Source of the DNA: Glutamicibacter uratoxydans
GTDB lineage: Bacteria; Actinomycetota; Actinomycetes; Actinomycetales; Micrococcaceae
Direction: 5' to 3'
Assembly: GCF_006539925.1 (NCBI RefSeq)
Contig: NZ_BJNY01000002.1
Span: 124,001-188,000, forward strand
DNA length: 64,000 bases
A program made the translations under genes and the position numbers. The notes below the pieces were generated by a model, which was not told where the DNA came from, ran no database searches, and was given only the letters and a program-made list of their open reading frames with translations. Below are positions 15,131 to 24,208 of this stretch, piece by piece (position 1 is the first letter of the stretch; every line of letters starts with the position of its first letter).

Positions 15131-16408
15131 ATGACTTCAACACAGCAGGGAATCCCGGGCATGCTGCCAGCTCGGCCGGGCCTGAGATTCTGGCCCACCC
15201 TCCTCCAACTGGCAGCGCTTGGCACCTTCGGCGTGGTGTTCATTTCTCTCCTTGCCGCCTGGTTCGCCGCAGGCCTGGGCTTCACCCTGCTGCTGGGACT
15301 GGGGCTGGTCCTGCTCACCGGGCTGCTCTACGCCGTCTTCGGCACTGCCCGCATGGAGAACCGCCGCATTGCAGAGCTCTACGGGCTGCCTGTGCCAGAC
15401 CTGTTCTGGATCCCCCAGCAGGCTCCGGGCTTCGGCCCCTGGGTCCGTTCGCTGCTCAAGAACCTGGGCCACGGGCGGATGTGGGCGGCCTTCGGCAGCT
15501 TCGCAGTCTCCTGCTTCCTGGGCGCCACGATGCTCGGCGGGATCGAATGGGCGGTGCGCCTGGGCATCACCGCGTTCGCCCCGCTGACCGAAGCAGAGAC
15601 GATTACCGGCCCCTTCGGCCTATCGGTGGCCGCCGCCGACGCGCCGTGGATGGCGCTGGTCGGCGTGCTCGGCGCCGGATTGGCGGTGGGAATGATCTTC
15701 CTGCACCGCGTGATCACCGTGTCGATCATCGGCTCCAGCGCCCTGCAGACCCAGCTGACCGAGCGCGTTCGCACCACCACGGTGCAGCGCGAAGGAGCGC
15801 TGCGGGCCGCCGAACTTGAACGCGCCCGCATTGAACGCGACCTGCACGACGGGGTCCAGCCCCGGCTGGTCTCCGTGGCCATGACTCTGGGCCTGGCCCA
15901 CCAGCAGATCGACACCGACCCACAGCAGGCCAAGGCGCTGGTGGCGGAGGCGCATGCCTCGACCAAGTCAGCCATCACCGAGCTGCGCCAGCTCACCCGC
16001 GGCATCTACGCCTCAGTGCTCGACGACCGCGGACTGGACGCCGCACTGTCTGCCATCGCCGGCCGCTCGCACATCCCGGTGCAGCTCGACGTGCAGCTCT
16101 CCGGGCGCTACGCCCGCCACGCGGAAGCAGCGCTCTACTTTGCCATCGCCGAAGCGCTGACCAATGCGGCCAAGCACTCGCGGGCCTCAAGCTGCCGGGT
16201 CACGGTGCGCGAACGCAATGATGAGAACGGGCAGCGCACCCTGTGGGCCCGCATCGAAGACAACGGCACCGGAGGCGCAAGCATCACCCCGGGCGGCGGG
16301 CTCGACGGCATCGCCAACAGGGTCGCCGCGGCCGGCGGAACATTCACCTTGGACAGCCCGCAGGGCGGCCCAACTGCACTGGAGGTCAACGTGCCATGCG
16401 CGTCCTAA
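15131..16408 (+). CDS. Sensor histidine kinase, LiaS/NarL-partner type
   Basis: A 425-residue membrane kinase with four hydrophobic helices in the first 200 residues and little extracellular loop, an HisKA_3 dimerisation domain with phospho-acceptor H239 (IERDLHDGVQ), and an ATPase domain with the N box (EALTNAAKH) and a G box (GGGLDGIANR). This intramembrane-sensing layout fits cell-envelope stress kinases. Its stop lies 13 nt inside the response regulator gene, so the two are translationally coupled. Confidence 0.9.
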   Translation: MTSTQQGIPGMLPARPGLRFWPTLLQLAALGTFGVVFISLLAAWFAAGLGFTLLLGLGLVLLTGLLYAVFGTARMENRRIAELYGLPVPDLFWIPQQAPGFGPWVRSLLKNLGHGRMWAAFGSFAVSCFLGATMLGGIEWAVRLGITAFAPLTEAETITGPFGLSVAAADAPWMALVGVLGAGLAVGMIFLHRVITVSIIGSSALQTQLTERVRTTTVQREGALRAAELERARIERDLHDGVQPRLVSVAMTLGLAHQQIDTDPQQAKALVAEAHASTKSAITELRQLTRGIYASVLDDRGLDAALSAIAGRSHIPVQLDVQLSGRYARHAEAALYFAIAEALTNAAKHSRASSCRVTVRERNDENGQRTLWARIEDNGTGGASITPGGGLDGIANRVAAAGGTFTLDSPQGGPTALEVNVPCAS

Positions 16409-17085
16409 TCTGCGAAGACTCGGTACTGCTGCGCGAGGGCCTGGTGCGCCTGCTGGCCCATACCGGGCACCAGGTGGTGGCAGATCTGCCGGATGCCAGC
16501 GGGCTCATGGACTTCCTTGAGCAGGCCGCACCGGACAGCTTCCCCCAGATCTGCATCCTGGATGTCAGGCTCCCGCCGACCTACACGGACGAGGGCATCA
16601 GGGCGGCGCTGGCCATCCGCGCCCGCTTCCCCGACCTGCCGCTGCTGGTGCTCTCCCAATATGTGGAGGAACGCTACGCATCGGAGCTGATCGCCGCGCA
16701 GTCCGGTTCCCTGGGCTACCTGCTCAAGGACCGCGTGGCTGATGTTTCGGACTTCATCGCCTCGCTGGAGCAGATCGCCGGCGGCGGCACCGTACTGGAC
16801 CAGGAAGTGGTGGCACAGCTGTTGACCAGGAGAAACCACGACGCCAAGATGCAGCAGCTGACCGACCGCGAGCGCACGGTGCTGGCAGCCCTGGCCGAAG
16901 GCAAATCCAACCAGGCCATCGCCTCCCTGCTCTTCCTCTCCGAGGCGAGCGTTGAAAAGTACATCACTTCCATCTTCCAGAAGCTCGGCTTGGAAGCAGA
17001 CGGAACGGGCAACCGGCGCGTGCTGGCGGCCCTGGCCCACATCGAAAACCTGGGCACCACCCGCACAGACAGGACAAACCCATGA
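16396..17085 (+). CDS. LuxR/NarL-type response regulator
   Basis: A 229-residue regulator with a receiver domain (phospho-acceptor D56 in ILDVRLPP, conserved Lys in YLLKDRV) and a C-terminal LuxR helix-turn-helix (LTDRERTVLAALAEGKSNQ to VEKYITSIFQKLGL). The ATG at 16396 is inside the kinase gene end. It is partnered with the kinase and overlaps the next gene by 4 nt (ATGA), forming a three-gene unit. Confidence 0.93.
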   Translation: MRVLICEDSVLLREGLVRLLAHTGHQVVADLPDASGLMDFLEQAAPDSFPQICILDVRLPPTYTDEGIRAALAIRARFPDLPLLVLSQYVEERYASELIAAQSGSLGYLLKDRVADVSDFIASLEQIAGGGTVLDQEVVAQLLTRRNHDAKMQQLTDRERTVLAALAEGKSNQAIASLLFLSEASVEKYITSIFQKLGLEADGTGNRRVLAALAHIENLGTTRTDRTNP

Positions 17086-17939
17086 GCACGCCGACCATGA
17101 ACCCGCTGCCTCCCGCACAGACAGCCCCACGCGGCTCGGCCAAGCCGCTGAACATCATCCTTGCGGTCTTGGGCGTGATCGCCCTGATGACCATGCTGAT
17201 CAGCACCACCCGCCAGGCAATTGCCACGCTGAATACCAGCCACGTGGTGCAGAGCGTGGATGCCAAGGGCGTCACCTCCCTGGACGTGGCGGCAACCACT
17301 GGCACTTTCACTCTGGAATTCGCCCCCACCGACCAGGCGGTGCTCGACGTCCGCAGTTCCAATGGCAAGGAATGGTCTCTGGAACGCAACGGGCAGAGCC
17401 TTGAAGTCCGACCGCCAGCTGACTGGTTCAACTTCTGCTTCTTCGGCTGCACCAAGGACGACAACCAGATCACCTTGACCCTGCCGCAGGAGCTGAACGA
17501 CGGCAGCGTTGATGCGAAGTTCAACCTGGGCGCAGGACAGTTCAACGCAGACGGCAACTTCAATCACCTGAAGATCGACGTCAGCGCCGGATTGCTGCTG
17601 CTCAATGGCTCGGCGGCAAACCTCGATGTGAATCTCGGCGCCGGCCGAGCAGATATGAACCTGTCGGATGTCAAGCAGGCCAAGTTGGATGTTTCTGCCG
17701 GAAGACTTGATGCGAAGCTCTCCGGCACCGCTCCCGAGCAGATCGACGGCCGAGTCAGCGCCGGCCTGCTGCAGCTGACCGTCCCCGACACCACCTACAA
17801 GGTGGCCAGCAGCTCCTCGGCAGGCAGCATCGACAACGGCCTGCAGACCTCAAGCTCGTCGCCGCGGACCATCAGCGTCACGACCTCGGCAGGCAGCGCG
17901 GTGCTGCTTCCCGGCGGAGCGCCGACGAACAGCAAGTAG
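17082..17939 (+). CDS. Membrane-anchored toastrack-like (DUF4097/LiaF C-terminal type) protein
   Basis: A 285-residue protein with one membrane helix at about residues 24-46 and an extracytoplasmic domain of short repeating beta segments (FNLGAGQFNADG, KIDVSAGLLLLNG, VNLGAGRADMNL, LDVSAGRLDAKL, RVSAGLLQLTV). Such repeats are typical of the toastrack/adhesin-like sheet found with LiaRS and PspC systems. Overlap with the response regulator gene suggests it is a signalling partner that senses or modulates the kinase; this is inference. Confidence 0.75.
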   Translation: MSTPTMNPLPPAQTAPRGSAKPLNIILAVLGVIALMTMLISTTRQAIATLNTSHVVQSVDAKGVTSLDVAATTGTFTLEFAPTDQAVLDVRSSNGKEWSLERNGQSLEVRPPADWFNFCFFGCTKDDNQITLTLPQELNDGSVDAKFNLGAGQFNADGNFNHLKIDVSAGLLLLNGSAANLDVNLGAGRADMNLSDVKQAKLDVSAGRLDAKLSGTAPEQIDGRVSAGLLQLTVPDTTYKVASSSSAGSIDNGLQTSSSSPRTISVTTSAGSAVLLPGGAPTNSK

Positions 17940-17962
17940 CCGCGGCAAACCGCAGATAACGC

Positions 17963-18008
17963 GAGAGCCCGGACGAGGGTGGAATCTTCCACCCTCGTCC
18001 GGGCTCTC
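17963..18008. terminator. Bidirectional terminator with a 22-bp perfect stem
   Basis: Positions 17963-17984 pair without mismatch with 17987-18008. It separates the convergent toastrack-like gene and pspA and is the longest perfect stem in the window. Confidence 0.85.
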
Positions 18009-18059
18009 TTGCTGCCGAGAAGAACTCGGTGCGTTTCTTTCGCGGCTTTGGTAGAAGTT

Positions 18060-18890
18060 CTAGGCCTGGTTCTTCTTCATGGCAGCGAGGCGCGCTTCGA
18101 TTTCAGACATTTCGGGAGCACCGGCTTCCAGCGCCTGCGCCCCGTCGGCTTCTTCAAGAATGTCGGCTGCCGGCGCGTTGACTGCCTTCATCGCCGCCAA
18201 ACGGGCCTCCACCTCGGTGGCGGCGCCCAAGTCTTCCAACGCTGCGAACTGCGAATCCAGCGAGGAAGCAGCAAGTTCAGCGGCCCCGCGGACCTTGGCC
18301 TCGTCTTCGCGGATCTTCTGCTCGAAGCGGCTGATCTCGCTGCTTGGGTCGTTGATGTCCAGGGCCTTGATGGTGTCCATCATCTGGTTCTGGGTCTTGG
18401 CATTGCGGGCGCGGGCCACCAGCTCATCGCGCTTGGAAACCAGTTCCTGGCGCTTGGTCTGCATGGTGTTCAGGCCGGCCTTGAGCTTCTCGACCACTTC
18501 GTTCTGCGTGCCCACGGTTGCGGCCAGCGCATTGGCTTTCTTTTCCGCGGCCATCTGGCGCTGGATGGCAACGGTAGCCAGCTGGTTGAACTTGTCCTGG
18601 TTGGCAGTGTCCCCTGCAGCGGCGAATTCTTCGGCCTTGTTCGAGGCGGCCAGGGCCTTGGAGCCCCAGTCCTTGGCTTCGGTCTGCGCCTTGGCCAGGT
18701 CGTCTTCTGCCATGCGCAGATTGCCGATGGTCTGGGCGACAGCCTGCTCCGCTTCTGCGATGTTGTTGGTGTAGTCGCGGACCGTCTGGTCGAGCATCTT
18801 CTTCGGATCTTCCAGCGCGTCAATTGCCGCATTGGCGTTGGCTTTGCCGATGCCGAAAATGCGAGCCCAAATTGATTGTTTCTTGGCCAC
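18060..18890 (-). CDS. pspA: Phage shock protein A (PspA/IM30 family)
   Basis: A 276-residue, almost entirely helical, Ala/Glu/Lys/Gln-rich protein that assembles on damaged cytoplasmic membrane. The N-terminus (SIWARIFGIGKANANAAIDALEDPKKMLDQ) is the classic amphipathic helix plus first hairpin of PspA. It ends with a repeated EIEARLAAMK-like peptide (also EVEARLAAMKA at about residue 225). GTG start at 18890 with AGGGAAG upstream. Convergent with the LiaSR-like genes, consistent with a membrane-stress locus. Confidence 0.92.
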   Translation of the reverse strand: MAKKQSIWARIFGIGKANANAAIDALEDPKKMLDQTVRDYTNNIAEAEQAVAQTIGNLRMAEDDLAKAQTEAKDWGSKALAASNKAEEFAAAGDTANQDKFNQLATVAIQRQMAAEKKANALAATVGTQNEVVEKLKAGLNTMQTKRQELVSKRDELVARARNAKTQNQMMDTIKALDINDPSSEISRFEQKIREDEAKVRGAAELAASSLDSQFAALEDLGAATEVEARLAAMKAVNAPAADILEEADGAQALEAGAPEMSEIEARLAAMKKNQA

Positions 18891-19215
18891 GTGACTTCCC
18901 TTCGTTTTGCATGTTTAACTCTAGGGGAAGTGGTTTCGGTTCCCGAATTCTGCGGTGCTTTTCTTCTCAAGCCTCCTGCGATTCTGAGTAAAAAGTGGTG
19001 GTGGAATGTCGGGTACCTGTCAGAAGGCAAGGCGCCGAACATGGCCAGACCTTCCGAAAAGATCCACAAAATCGCTAGTCAGATTAAGATTTACTACTGG
19101 CGGAAAACATGACACGCTTCATTGGAAGGCTTCAGGCCTTCGCTGGCCACGTTGACACTGCAACTGTGAGCTCAATAGCGTGAAGCCAAACCTCAGCGCC
19201 TCACCGGGAAGAGCC
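18891..19215. other. Divergent intergenic region, pspA / proline racemase
   Basis: This 325-bp gap holds no convincing gene. TTGACA at 19152-19157 is a plausible -35 for the + strand gene, followed 17 bp later by a poor -10. A small hairpin GAAGGC-TTCAG-GCCTTC lies at 19125-19141. Confidence 0.4.
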
Positions 19216-20232
19216 ATGAACACCGAGAAATTTCACAGCATCGACTACCACACCGCCGGCGAGCCATTTCGAATCATCACCGAGCTTCCTGTTGTGCTCG
19301 AAGGTGCAGATGTCCCTGCAAAGCGCGTCTTTGCCATGAACGACCCACAGGTTGAGCGCATCCGCAAAATCCTGTGCTTTGAACCGCGAGGCCATGCCGA
19401 CATGTATGGAGGTTTCATCACGGAGCCCAATGACGCAGGAGCGCATTTCGGCGTGCTCTTCTGGCACAAGGACGGCTTTTCCACCGCGTGCGGACACGGA
19501 ACCATCGCACTTGGCATCTGGGCCGTGGAACACGGCAAGGTCACCATCGACCCTTCGGGCGTTACCGATGTGGTGATCGATGTTCCTTCGGGCCGGGTGG
19601 TAGCCCGGGTCCACACGAATGCTTCAGGCGAGGTGACGCACGCCGACTTCATCAACGTGGCGAGCTATGTCCTGGCCAAGGACGTATCCGTGCCGACCGC
19701 ACTGGGCGAGGTCCTGGTGGATGTCACCTTTGGCGGCGCGATCTACGCGCAGCTCGACGCCGCCTCGGTGGGCTTGAGCGTCACCCCGGAGAACTACGGC
19801 AAGATCATCGAGATCGGCCGCGAAATCAAGTGGGCGCTGAACGACTCGGTGCACGCACAGCATCCCAGCGATCCCCGCCTCAGCGGCATCTACGGAACGA
19901 TTGTCTTTGAGGACCTGTCCACCGATTCCCGGGTGACCCAGCGCAATGCCACGGTCTTTGCCGACGGCGAAGTCGACCGCTCCCCCTGCGGGTCGGGCAC
20001 CAGCGCGCGGGTGGCAACGCTGACCGAGCGCGGCGTGCTGGCACCGGGGCAGGTCTTGGAGCATGGATCAATCGTCGGCTCCACTTTCCAAGCTGTCTTC
20101 CTAGAACAGGTACAGGCCAACGGCTACCCTCCGGTGATCCCGCAGGTCACTGGCACTGCCTTCCAGACCGGAGAACATACGTTCATCGTCGACCCGCGCG
20201 ACGACCTCACACCGGGCTTCGTGCTGCGCTAG
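19216..20232 (+). CDS. Proline racemase / hydroxyproline 2-epimerase family enzyme
   Basis: A 338-residue cofactor-independent racemase. Both catalytic cysteines are present: C92 (TACGHGTIALG) and C258 (RSPCGSGTSARVA), so a racemase or 4-hydroxyproline 2-epimerase is favoured over the 3-hydroxyproline dehydratase subtype, in which one Cys is replaced by Thr. The start at 19216 follows GGGAAGAG and matches the family N-terminus (FHSIDYHTAGEP). It stands alone, without the usual dehydrogenase/deaminase partners nearby, so the physiological substrate is open. Confidence 0.87.
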   Translation: MNTEKFHSIDYHTAGEPFRIITELPVVLEGADVPAKRVFAMNDPQVERIRKILCFEPRGHADMYGGFITEPNDAGAHFGVLFWHKDGFSTACGHGTIALGIWAVEHGKVTIDPSGVTDVVIDVPSGRVVARVHTNASGEVTHADFINVASYVLAKDVSVPTALGEVLVDVTFGGAIYAQLDAASVGLSVTPENYGKIIEIGREIKWALNDSVHAQHPSDPRLSGIYGTIVFEDLSTDSRVTQRNATVFADGEVDRSPCGSGTSARVATLTERGVLAPGQVLEHGSIVGSTFQAVFLEQVQANGYPPVIPQVTGTAFQTGEHTFIVDPRDDLTPGFVLR

Positions 20233-20241
20233 CTGGCGGCG

Positions 20242-20964
20242 CTACTCCTGAAAGTGGCGGGTGAAGCGCCCCGGCGCGTCGAGGAATGAACGCCAGCTGC
20301 GCACCATGTCCAGCTCGTCGTAATTGCTGCGCCGGATTCCCCAATCGCCCAGTTCATAGATGGTTGCCTGGGGCAGCGAGGCGAGAATTGGCGAGTGGGT
20401 GGAGAGGATGACCTGGGATCCGGCGCGCAGCAGGTCGCTGATGTGCGAGAGCAGCATGAGGCAGCCGTTGAATGACAGGGCGGATTCGGCTTCATCGAAG
20501 ATCCACAGGCCGTTGATCGGCGCCCTGTCGGTGAAGAACTCAATGAATGATTCCCCGTGGCTCTGGAAGTTGTGCTTGCCGCGCGAGAGGATCGAATCCA
20601 GGTAGGCGAAGTGCCCGTGCATGGTTTCTGCACGCAGGAAGACCCCTTGGCGCGATCCTCCTGCCGAGCGCACCAGCTGCAGGTGCTCGTTGAGCTTGGA
20701 CTCGGTGGCCTGGGTTTCATGCATGGCATTGACCGTGCCGCCCTCGGCGTTCATTCCGAAGGCCGCGGCGATCGCCTCCACCAAGGTGGACTTGCCGGCG
20801 CCGTTCTCGCCGACCAGGACGGTCAGCGCAGAGAAATCCAGCCCCTCGTCCAGGACTTGGCGCACGGCGGGGATGGTGGCTGGCCATTGGTCCCGTTCCA
20901 GCGGCGGTGCGAGGTGGTGCTCGGTGATCCGCCGCAGCGGAAGCATATCGGCAAATGCGCTCAT
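20242..20964 (-). CDS. AAA-family (ABC/SMC-like) ATPase
   Basis: A 240-residue soluble ATPase with Walker A GENGAGKST at 52-60, Walker B WIFDEAES at about 154-161 and a late H-loop STHSP. It lacks a membrane partner and resembles the small AAA_23/AAA_21 group of uncertain function, sometimes linked to defence or repair. It is convergent with the racemase gene and separated by a terminator from the upstream monooxygenase, so it is probably a single-gene unit. Confidence 0.82.
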   Translation of the reverse strand: MSAFADMLPLRRITEHHLAPPLERDQWPATIPAVRQVLDEGLDFSALTVLVGENGAGKSTLVEAIAAAFGMNAEGGTVNAMHETQATESKLNEHLQLVRSAGGSRQGVFLRAETMHGHFAYLDSILSRGKHNFQSHGESFIEFFTDRAPINGLWIFDEAESALSFNGCLMLLSHISDLLRAGSQVILSTHSPILASLPQATIYELGDWGIRRSNYDELDMVRSWRSFLDAPGRFTRHFQE

Positions 20965-20980
20965 GATCCGACCTTAACAG

Positions 20981-21021
20981 CAGCAGCCGACCATTACCGT
21001 GCAGGTGATGGTCGGCTGCTG
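20981..21021. terminator. Terminator downstream of the FAD monooxygenase
   Basis: An 18-bp stem (20981-20998 with 21004-21021, one wobble) with a 5-nt loop lies 25 bp after the monooxygenase stop. Confidence 0.75.
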
Positions 21022-21046
21022 GACTGGCTGGAGCAGGCCGTAGAGG

Positions 21047-22957
21047 CTAGCCCTTGATGCTGTTTTCCACAGGGATCATGTTGCCGGCGAAGAACTCTGC
21101 GAGCTCTTCGCGTGCGGTCAGCGGGAAGATGCCTGCCACGTACTGGTCCGGGCGGACCACGACGACTGCACCGTCTCGGCTGATCTCGCGGTCGCGGAAG
21201 ATGTCGCGTCCGTGGCCTGCAGAGAAGACCTGGTTGATGTCATGCAGACCGAAGGGAACCTTCAGCGGCTGATAGGTCAGCGGCACGTCGTGCAGCTCCA
21301 CCTCGGTGTAGTCCTGCTGGTAGACGGCCTTCACGTCGAAGACGGCGTCCTCGTCGCCGCCGGCAGGGGTGTAGAGGTTGCGCGGAGAGGCGTCGTCGTT
21401 GGCCCACCAGGCGGCGAAGTCAGCCATGTCGGTGCCTTCCAGCGCCGGAGCGGCGGCGTCGGCGAAGACGTAGACGCGCCAGCGGCCGTCGGCCTCGTGC
21501 AGGTGGCCTAGGTGGCGCCAGCGGTTGTCCGAGCGGCGGATGACCTCGGTGGACTTGAAGCGCTTGCCGATCGGGAAGCCCGGGGCAAGATCTTGGTTGG
21601 CCAGCGAGGTGGTGATCGCAGACTGCGTGTACTGGGTCATGAAGCCGGCAGGGAATTCCTGGGTCTTGGTGTAGTACTTCTCCAGCTCGTCCGGGTCTTC
21701 CCAGTCGTCGACGGACTTGGCCATCAGCGTGGACCATTCCTTGTCGAAGTCGATCAGGTCCTGGGCGATGACCTTGCGCTCTTCGGCGTAGGTGTCCAGC
21801 AGGGAGATCGGCGCGCGGCCTTCCAGCACCGCTGCCAGCTTCCAGCCGAGGTTGAAGCCGTCCTGGATGGAGACGTTCATGCCCTGGCCGGCCTTGGCCG
21901 AGTGGGTGTGGCAGGCGTCGCCCATGATGAACGCGCGGGCACAGCGGGTGCCGCGCTCCTCGTCCTCCACGTCGTCGAAACCGTCGGTGATGCGGTGGGC
22001 TACCTCGTAGACGGAGAACCAGGCGACGTTCTTCACGTCCATGGTGTACGGGTGGATGATGCGGTTCGCGGTGGCGATGATCTCCTCCACCGGGGTGTTG
22101 CGGATGGCGCCGGCGTCTTCCGCGGTCAGCTCGCCCAGGTCCACGTAGAAGCGGACCAGGTAGCCGCCCTCGCGAGGGATCAGCAGGATGTTGCCGGCCT
22201 CGTGGGACTGGATGGAGCACTTGACCTGGATGTCGGGGAAGTCGGTGTTGACCATGACGTCCATGACGCCCCAGGCATGCATGGAGGCATCGCCGTGCAG
22301 CTTGTGGCCCAGCGAGCGGCGCACCTGGCTGCGGGCGCCGTCGCCGCCGACCAGGTACTTGGCCTGAACGGTGCGCTCTTCGCCCGCGCGCTCCCCCGCG
22401 GTGTACTTGATGCGCGCGGTGACAGGGTATTCGGCGTTCGGGTCAATCTGGCAGTCAAGGAACTCGACGCCGTAGTCCGGGACGATCTTGCCCGGGGCGC
22501 GTTCTGCGTCGCGCAGGAAGTAGTCAAGGATGCGCGACTGGTTGACGTAGATGTGCGGGAACTCGCTCATGCCGGTGGAGTCGTCGGCGGCACGGGAGTG
22601 GCGCTTGATGTTCTGCGGGTTTTCCGGATCCGGGGTCCAGAAGCACATTTCAACGTTGCGGTAGGCCTCTTCGATGACCTCGTTGGCGAAGCCGAAAGCC
22701 TGGAAGGTCTCCACGGAGCGGGCCTGGATGCCGTCGGCCTGGCCCACTTCGAGGCGGCCCGGGCGCTGTTCGATGGCGCGGGCGTTGATCGAGGGGAAGC
22801 GCGAAAGCTGTGCGGTGACCACCGAGGCGGCAGGTCCGGTGCCGACGATCAGCACATCCATCTGGTCTGGGATTTCAGTTGGACGGTCAATGCCGTAGCC
22901 TGCGGCTGGCTTGACGCGTGGATCTCCGGAGACATAGCCCCTGTGGTGAATCTGCAT
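21047..22957 (-). CDS. FAD-dependent aromatic monooxygenase (phenol 2-/3-hydroxybenzoate 4-monooxygenase type)
   Basis: A 636-residue group A flavoprotein hydroxylase. The Rossmann GxGxxA/S motif is at about residue 38 (IVGTGPAAS), the mid motif YLVGGDGARSQVR at about 205, and the GDACHTHSAKAGQGMN ribityl-binding motif at about 350. The C-terminal 200 residues are the thioredoxin-like domain seen in phenol hydroxylase and MobA-type 3-hydroxybenzoate 4-monooxygenase. It hydroxylates a phenolic ring using NAD(P)H and O2; exact substrate is uncertain. It is divergent from an IclR regulator with operators in the gap. Confidence 0.88.
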   Translation of the reverse strand: MQIHHRGYVSGDPRVKPAAGYGIDRPTEIPDQMDVLIVGTGPAASVVTAQLSRFPSINARAIEQRPGRLEVGQADGIQARSVETFQAFGFANEVIEEAYRNVEMCFWTPDPENPQNIKRHSRAADDSTGMSEFPHIYVNQSRILDYFLRDAERAPGKIVPDYGVEFLDCQIDPNAEYPVTARIKYTAGERAGEERTVQAKYLVGGDGARSQVRRSLGHKLHGDASMHAWGVMDVMVNTDFPDIQVKCSIQSHEAGNILLIPREGGYLVRFYVDLGELTAEDAGAIRNTPVEEIIATANRIIHPYTMDVKNVAWFSVYEVAHRITDGFDDVEDEERGTRCARAFIMGDACHTHSAKAGQGMNVSIQDGFNLGWKLAAVLEGRAPISLLDTYAEERKVIAQDLIDFDKEWSTLMAKSVDDWEDPDELEKYYTKTQEFPAGFMTQYTQSAITTSLANQDLAPGFPIGKRFKSTEVIRRSDNRWRHLGHLHEADGRWRVYVFADAAAPALEGTDMADFAAWWANDDASPRNLYTPAGGDEDAVFDVKAVYQQDYTEVELHDVPLTYQPLKVPFGLHDINQVFSAGHGRDIFRDREISRDGAVVVVRPDQYVAGIFPLTAREELAEFFAGNMIPVENSIKG

Positions 22958-22991
22958 ATTCTGGCTCCCTTTGAGCGTCGCACAAACATCT

Positions 22992-23032
22992 TTGTCTCTA
23001 TATTTGCGACACGGTTGTAACTATAGATACAA
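22992..23032. promoter_or_regulatory. Tandem IclR-type operators
   Basis: TTGTAACTATAGATACAA (23015-23032) is an 18-bp palindrome with one mismatched pair. TTGTCTCTATATTTGCGA (22992-23009) matches the reverse orientation of it at 14 of 18 positions. The two centres are 23 bp apart, about two helical turns, in the gap between monooxygenase and regulator. Confidence 0.7.
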
Positions 23033-23145
23033 GCCTATCTTTGAAGTACGCTGTCTTCAAGACCTGCATCACAGCACCCTTGGACCTAGGTCACCAAAAG
23101 TGCTTTCGACGCGGGGTTTTCCAGCAGCGATGAAAAGATTGATGT

Positions 23146-23823
23146 ATGAGCACTGCCCCCAAGTCCAATATTGAAGGCGGCTCCCAGACCCTGGGCCGCG
23201 GGCTCCAAGCCCTGACGCTGATCGGCGAAGCGCGCAGCCCGCTCAGCGTCGCAGACCTTGCCGCGCAGCTGGGGATCCACCGCTCCATGGCCTACCGCCT
23301 GGTGAAGACCTTCGAGCAGTACGGGTTCGTCGAGCGCACCGCCTCCGGAGAGCTGGAACTCGGCGCCCGCCTTGGCGCGCTGGCCCGCAATGTCGCCCAG
23401 TCCCTGCAATCGGCCGCCGCGCCGCACCTTGCAGCGCTCAGCGACGAGCTGCTGATGACTTCCCTGCTGGTGGTCTTTGACGGGGAGGAAGCTGTCACCT
23501 TGAGCACCGCTGAGCCGCGCGCGGCGGATGCCACCGTGGCGCAGCGCCCCGGCACCCGCCATCCGATCGACAACGGGGCGCCGGGGCGCGTAATCCGCTC
23601 GCAGCTGCACCCCCAGGACTTCCCCGCCAAGGACTTCGAATCCAGCCATGACGAGGTGATCCCGGGGCTGACCTCGATCGCCGTGCCGCTGGCGCTGCCT
23701 CAGGGCAAGCCGGCGGCCATCGCCGTCATCTACCCGCCGCGCGAGGTGGACGAGGCGAAGGTGGCCTCGGCGCTGCATGAAGCCTCGGCGAAGATTTCCA
23801 CCGCGCTGGGCGTGCGGAGCTAG
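23146..23823 (+). CDS. IclR-family transcriptional regulator
   Basis: A 225-residue regulator with a winged helix-turn-helix (residues 14-75; LSVADLAAQLGIHRSMAYRLVKTFEQYGFVER) and a C-terminal effector domain that is shorter than the usual 170-180 residues. It is divergent from the aromatic monooxygenase, so it probably activates or represses that gene in response to an aromatic compound. Two near-palindromic sites lie between them. Confidence 0.88.
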   Translation: MSTAPKSNIEGGSQTLGRGLQALTLIGEARSPLSVADLAAQLGIHRSMAYRLVKTFEQYGFVERTASGELELGARLGALARNVAQSLQSAAAPHLAALSDELLMTSLLVVFDGEEAVTLSTAEPRAADATVAQRPGTRHPIDNGAPGRVIRSQLHPQDFPAKDFESSHDEVIPGLTSIAVPLALPQGKPAAIAVIYPPREVDEAKVASALHEASAKISTALGVRS

Positions 23824-23984
23824 GCTGTGCAGGCCTCGTTGGAGCAGCCGGCGTCGCGCGGAAGGTAGGTCTCGGTATCCGGAACCTTCTCCCACACAAT
23901 GTGGCGGTGCTGCCCGCAGCGCTGGCATGATGGCGCAAGGTATGTTTTGCGCTCTTCCATGGTGTATGCCCGAAAATCGCCCAT
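23820..23984 (-). CDS. Small zinc-ribbon-like protein (54 aa)
   Basis: The 54-residue product has CQRCG and later CSNEAC, which could bind one zinc. The start at 23984 is supported by GGGAGG 5 nt upstream, so a real gene is likely. Its stop overlaps that of the IclR gene by 4 bp. Family not recognised. Confidence 0.6.
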   Translation of the reverse strand: MGDFRAYTMEERKTYLAPSCQRCGQHRHIVWEKVPDTETYLPRDAGCSNEACTA

Positions 23985-24208
23985 TTCAACCTCCCATAGA
24001 TCATGTTCGACAGCAGCGGCACGGGCCGTGCGGCCGGTCAGGTTCATTCACTCTACGCGCAGAACCCGACCCGGGCTAGGGATCGCCGCAGGCAGTTATC
24101 CACAACAGGTCCGGCCAGAGCCGCGGGGCTCCCGGCGGGCTGTCAGACTGGGGCCAACAGCATCACCGACCGGGCAGCATCCGCCGCCGGCACCGCAAGG
24201 AAGGCATC

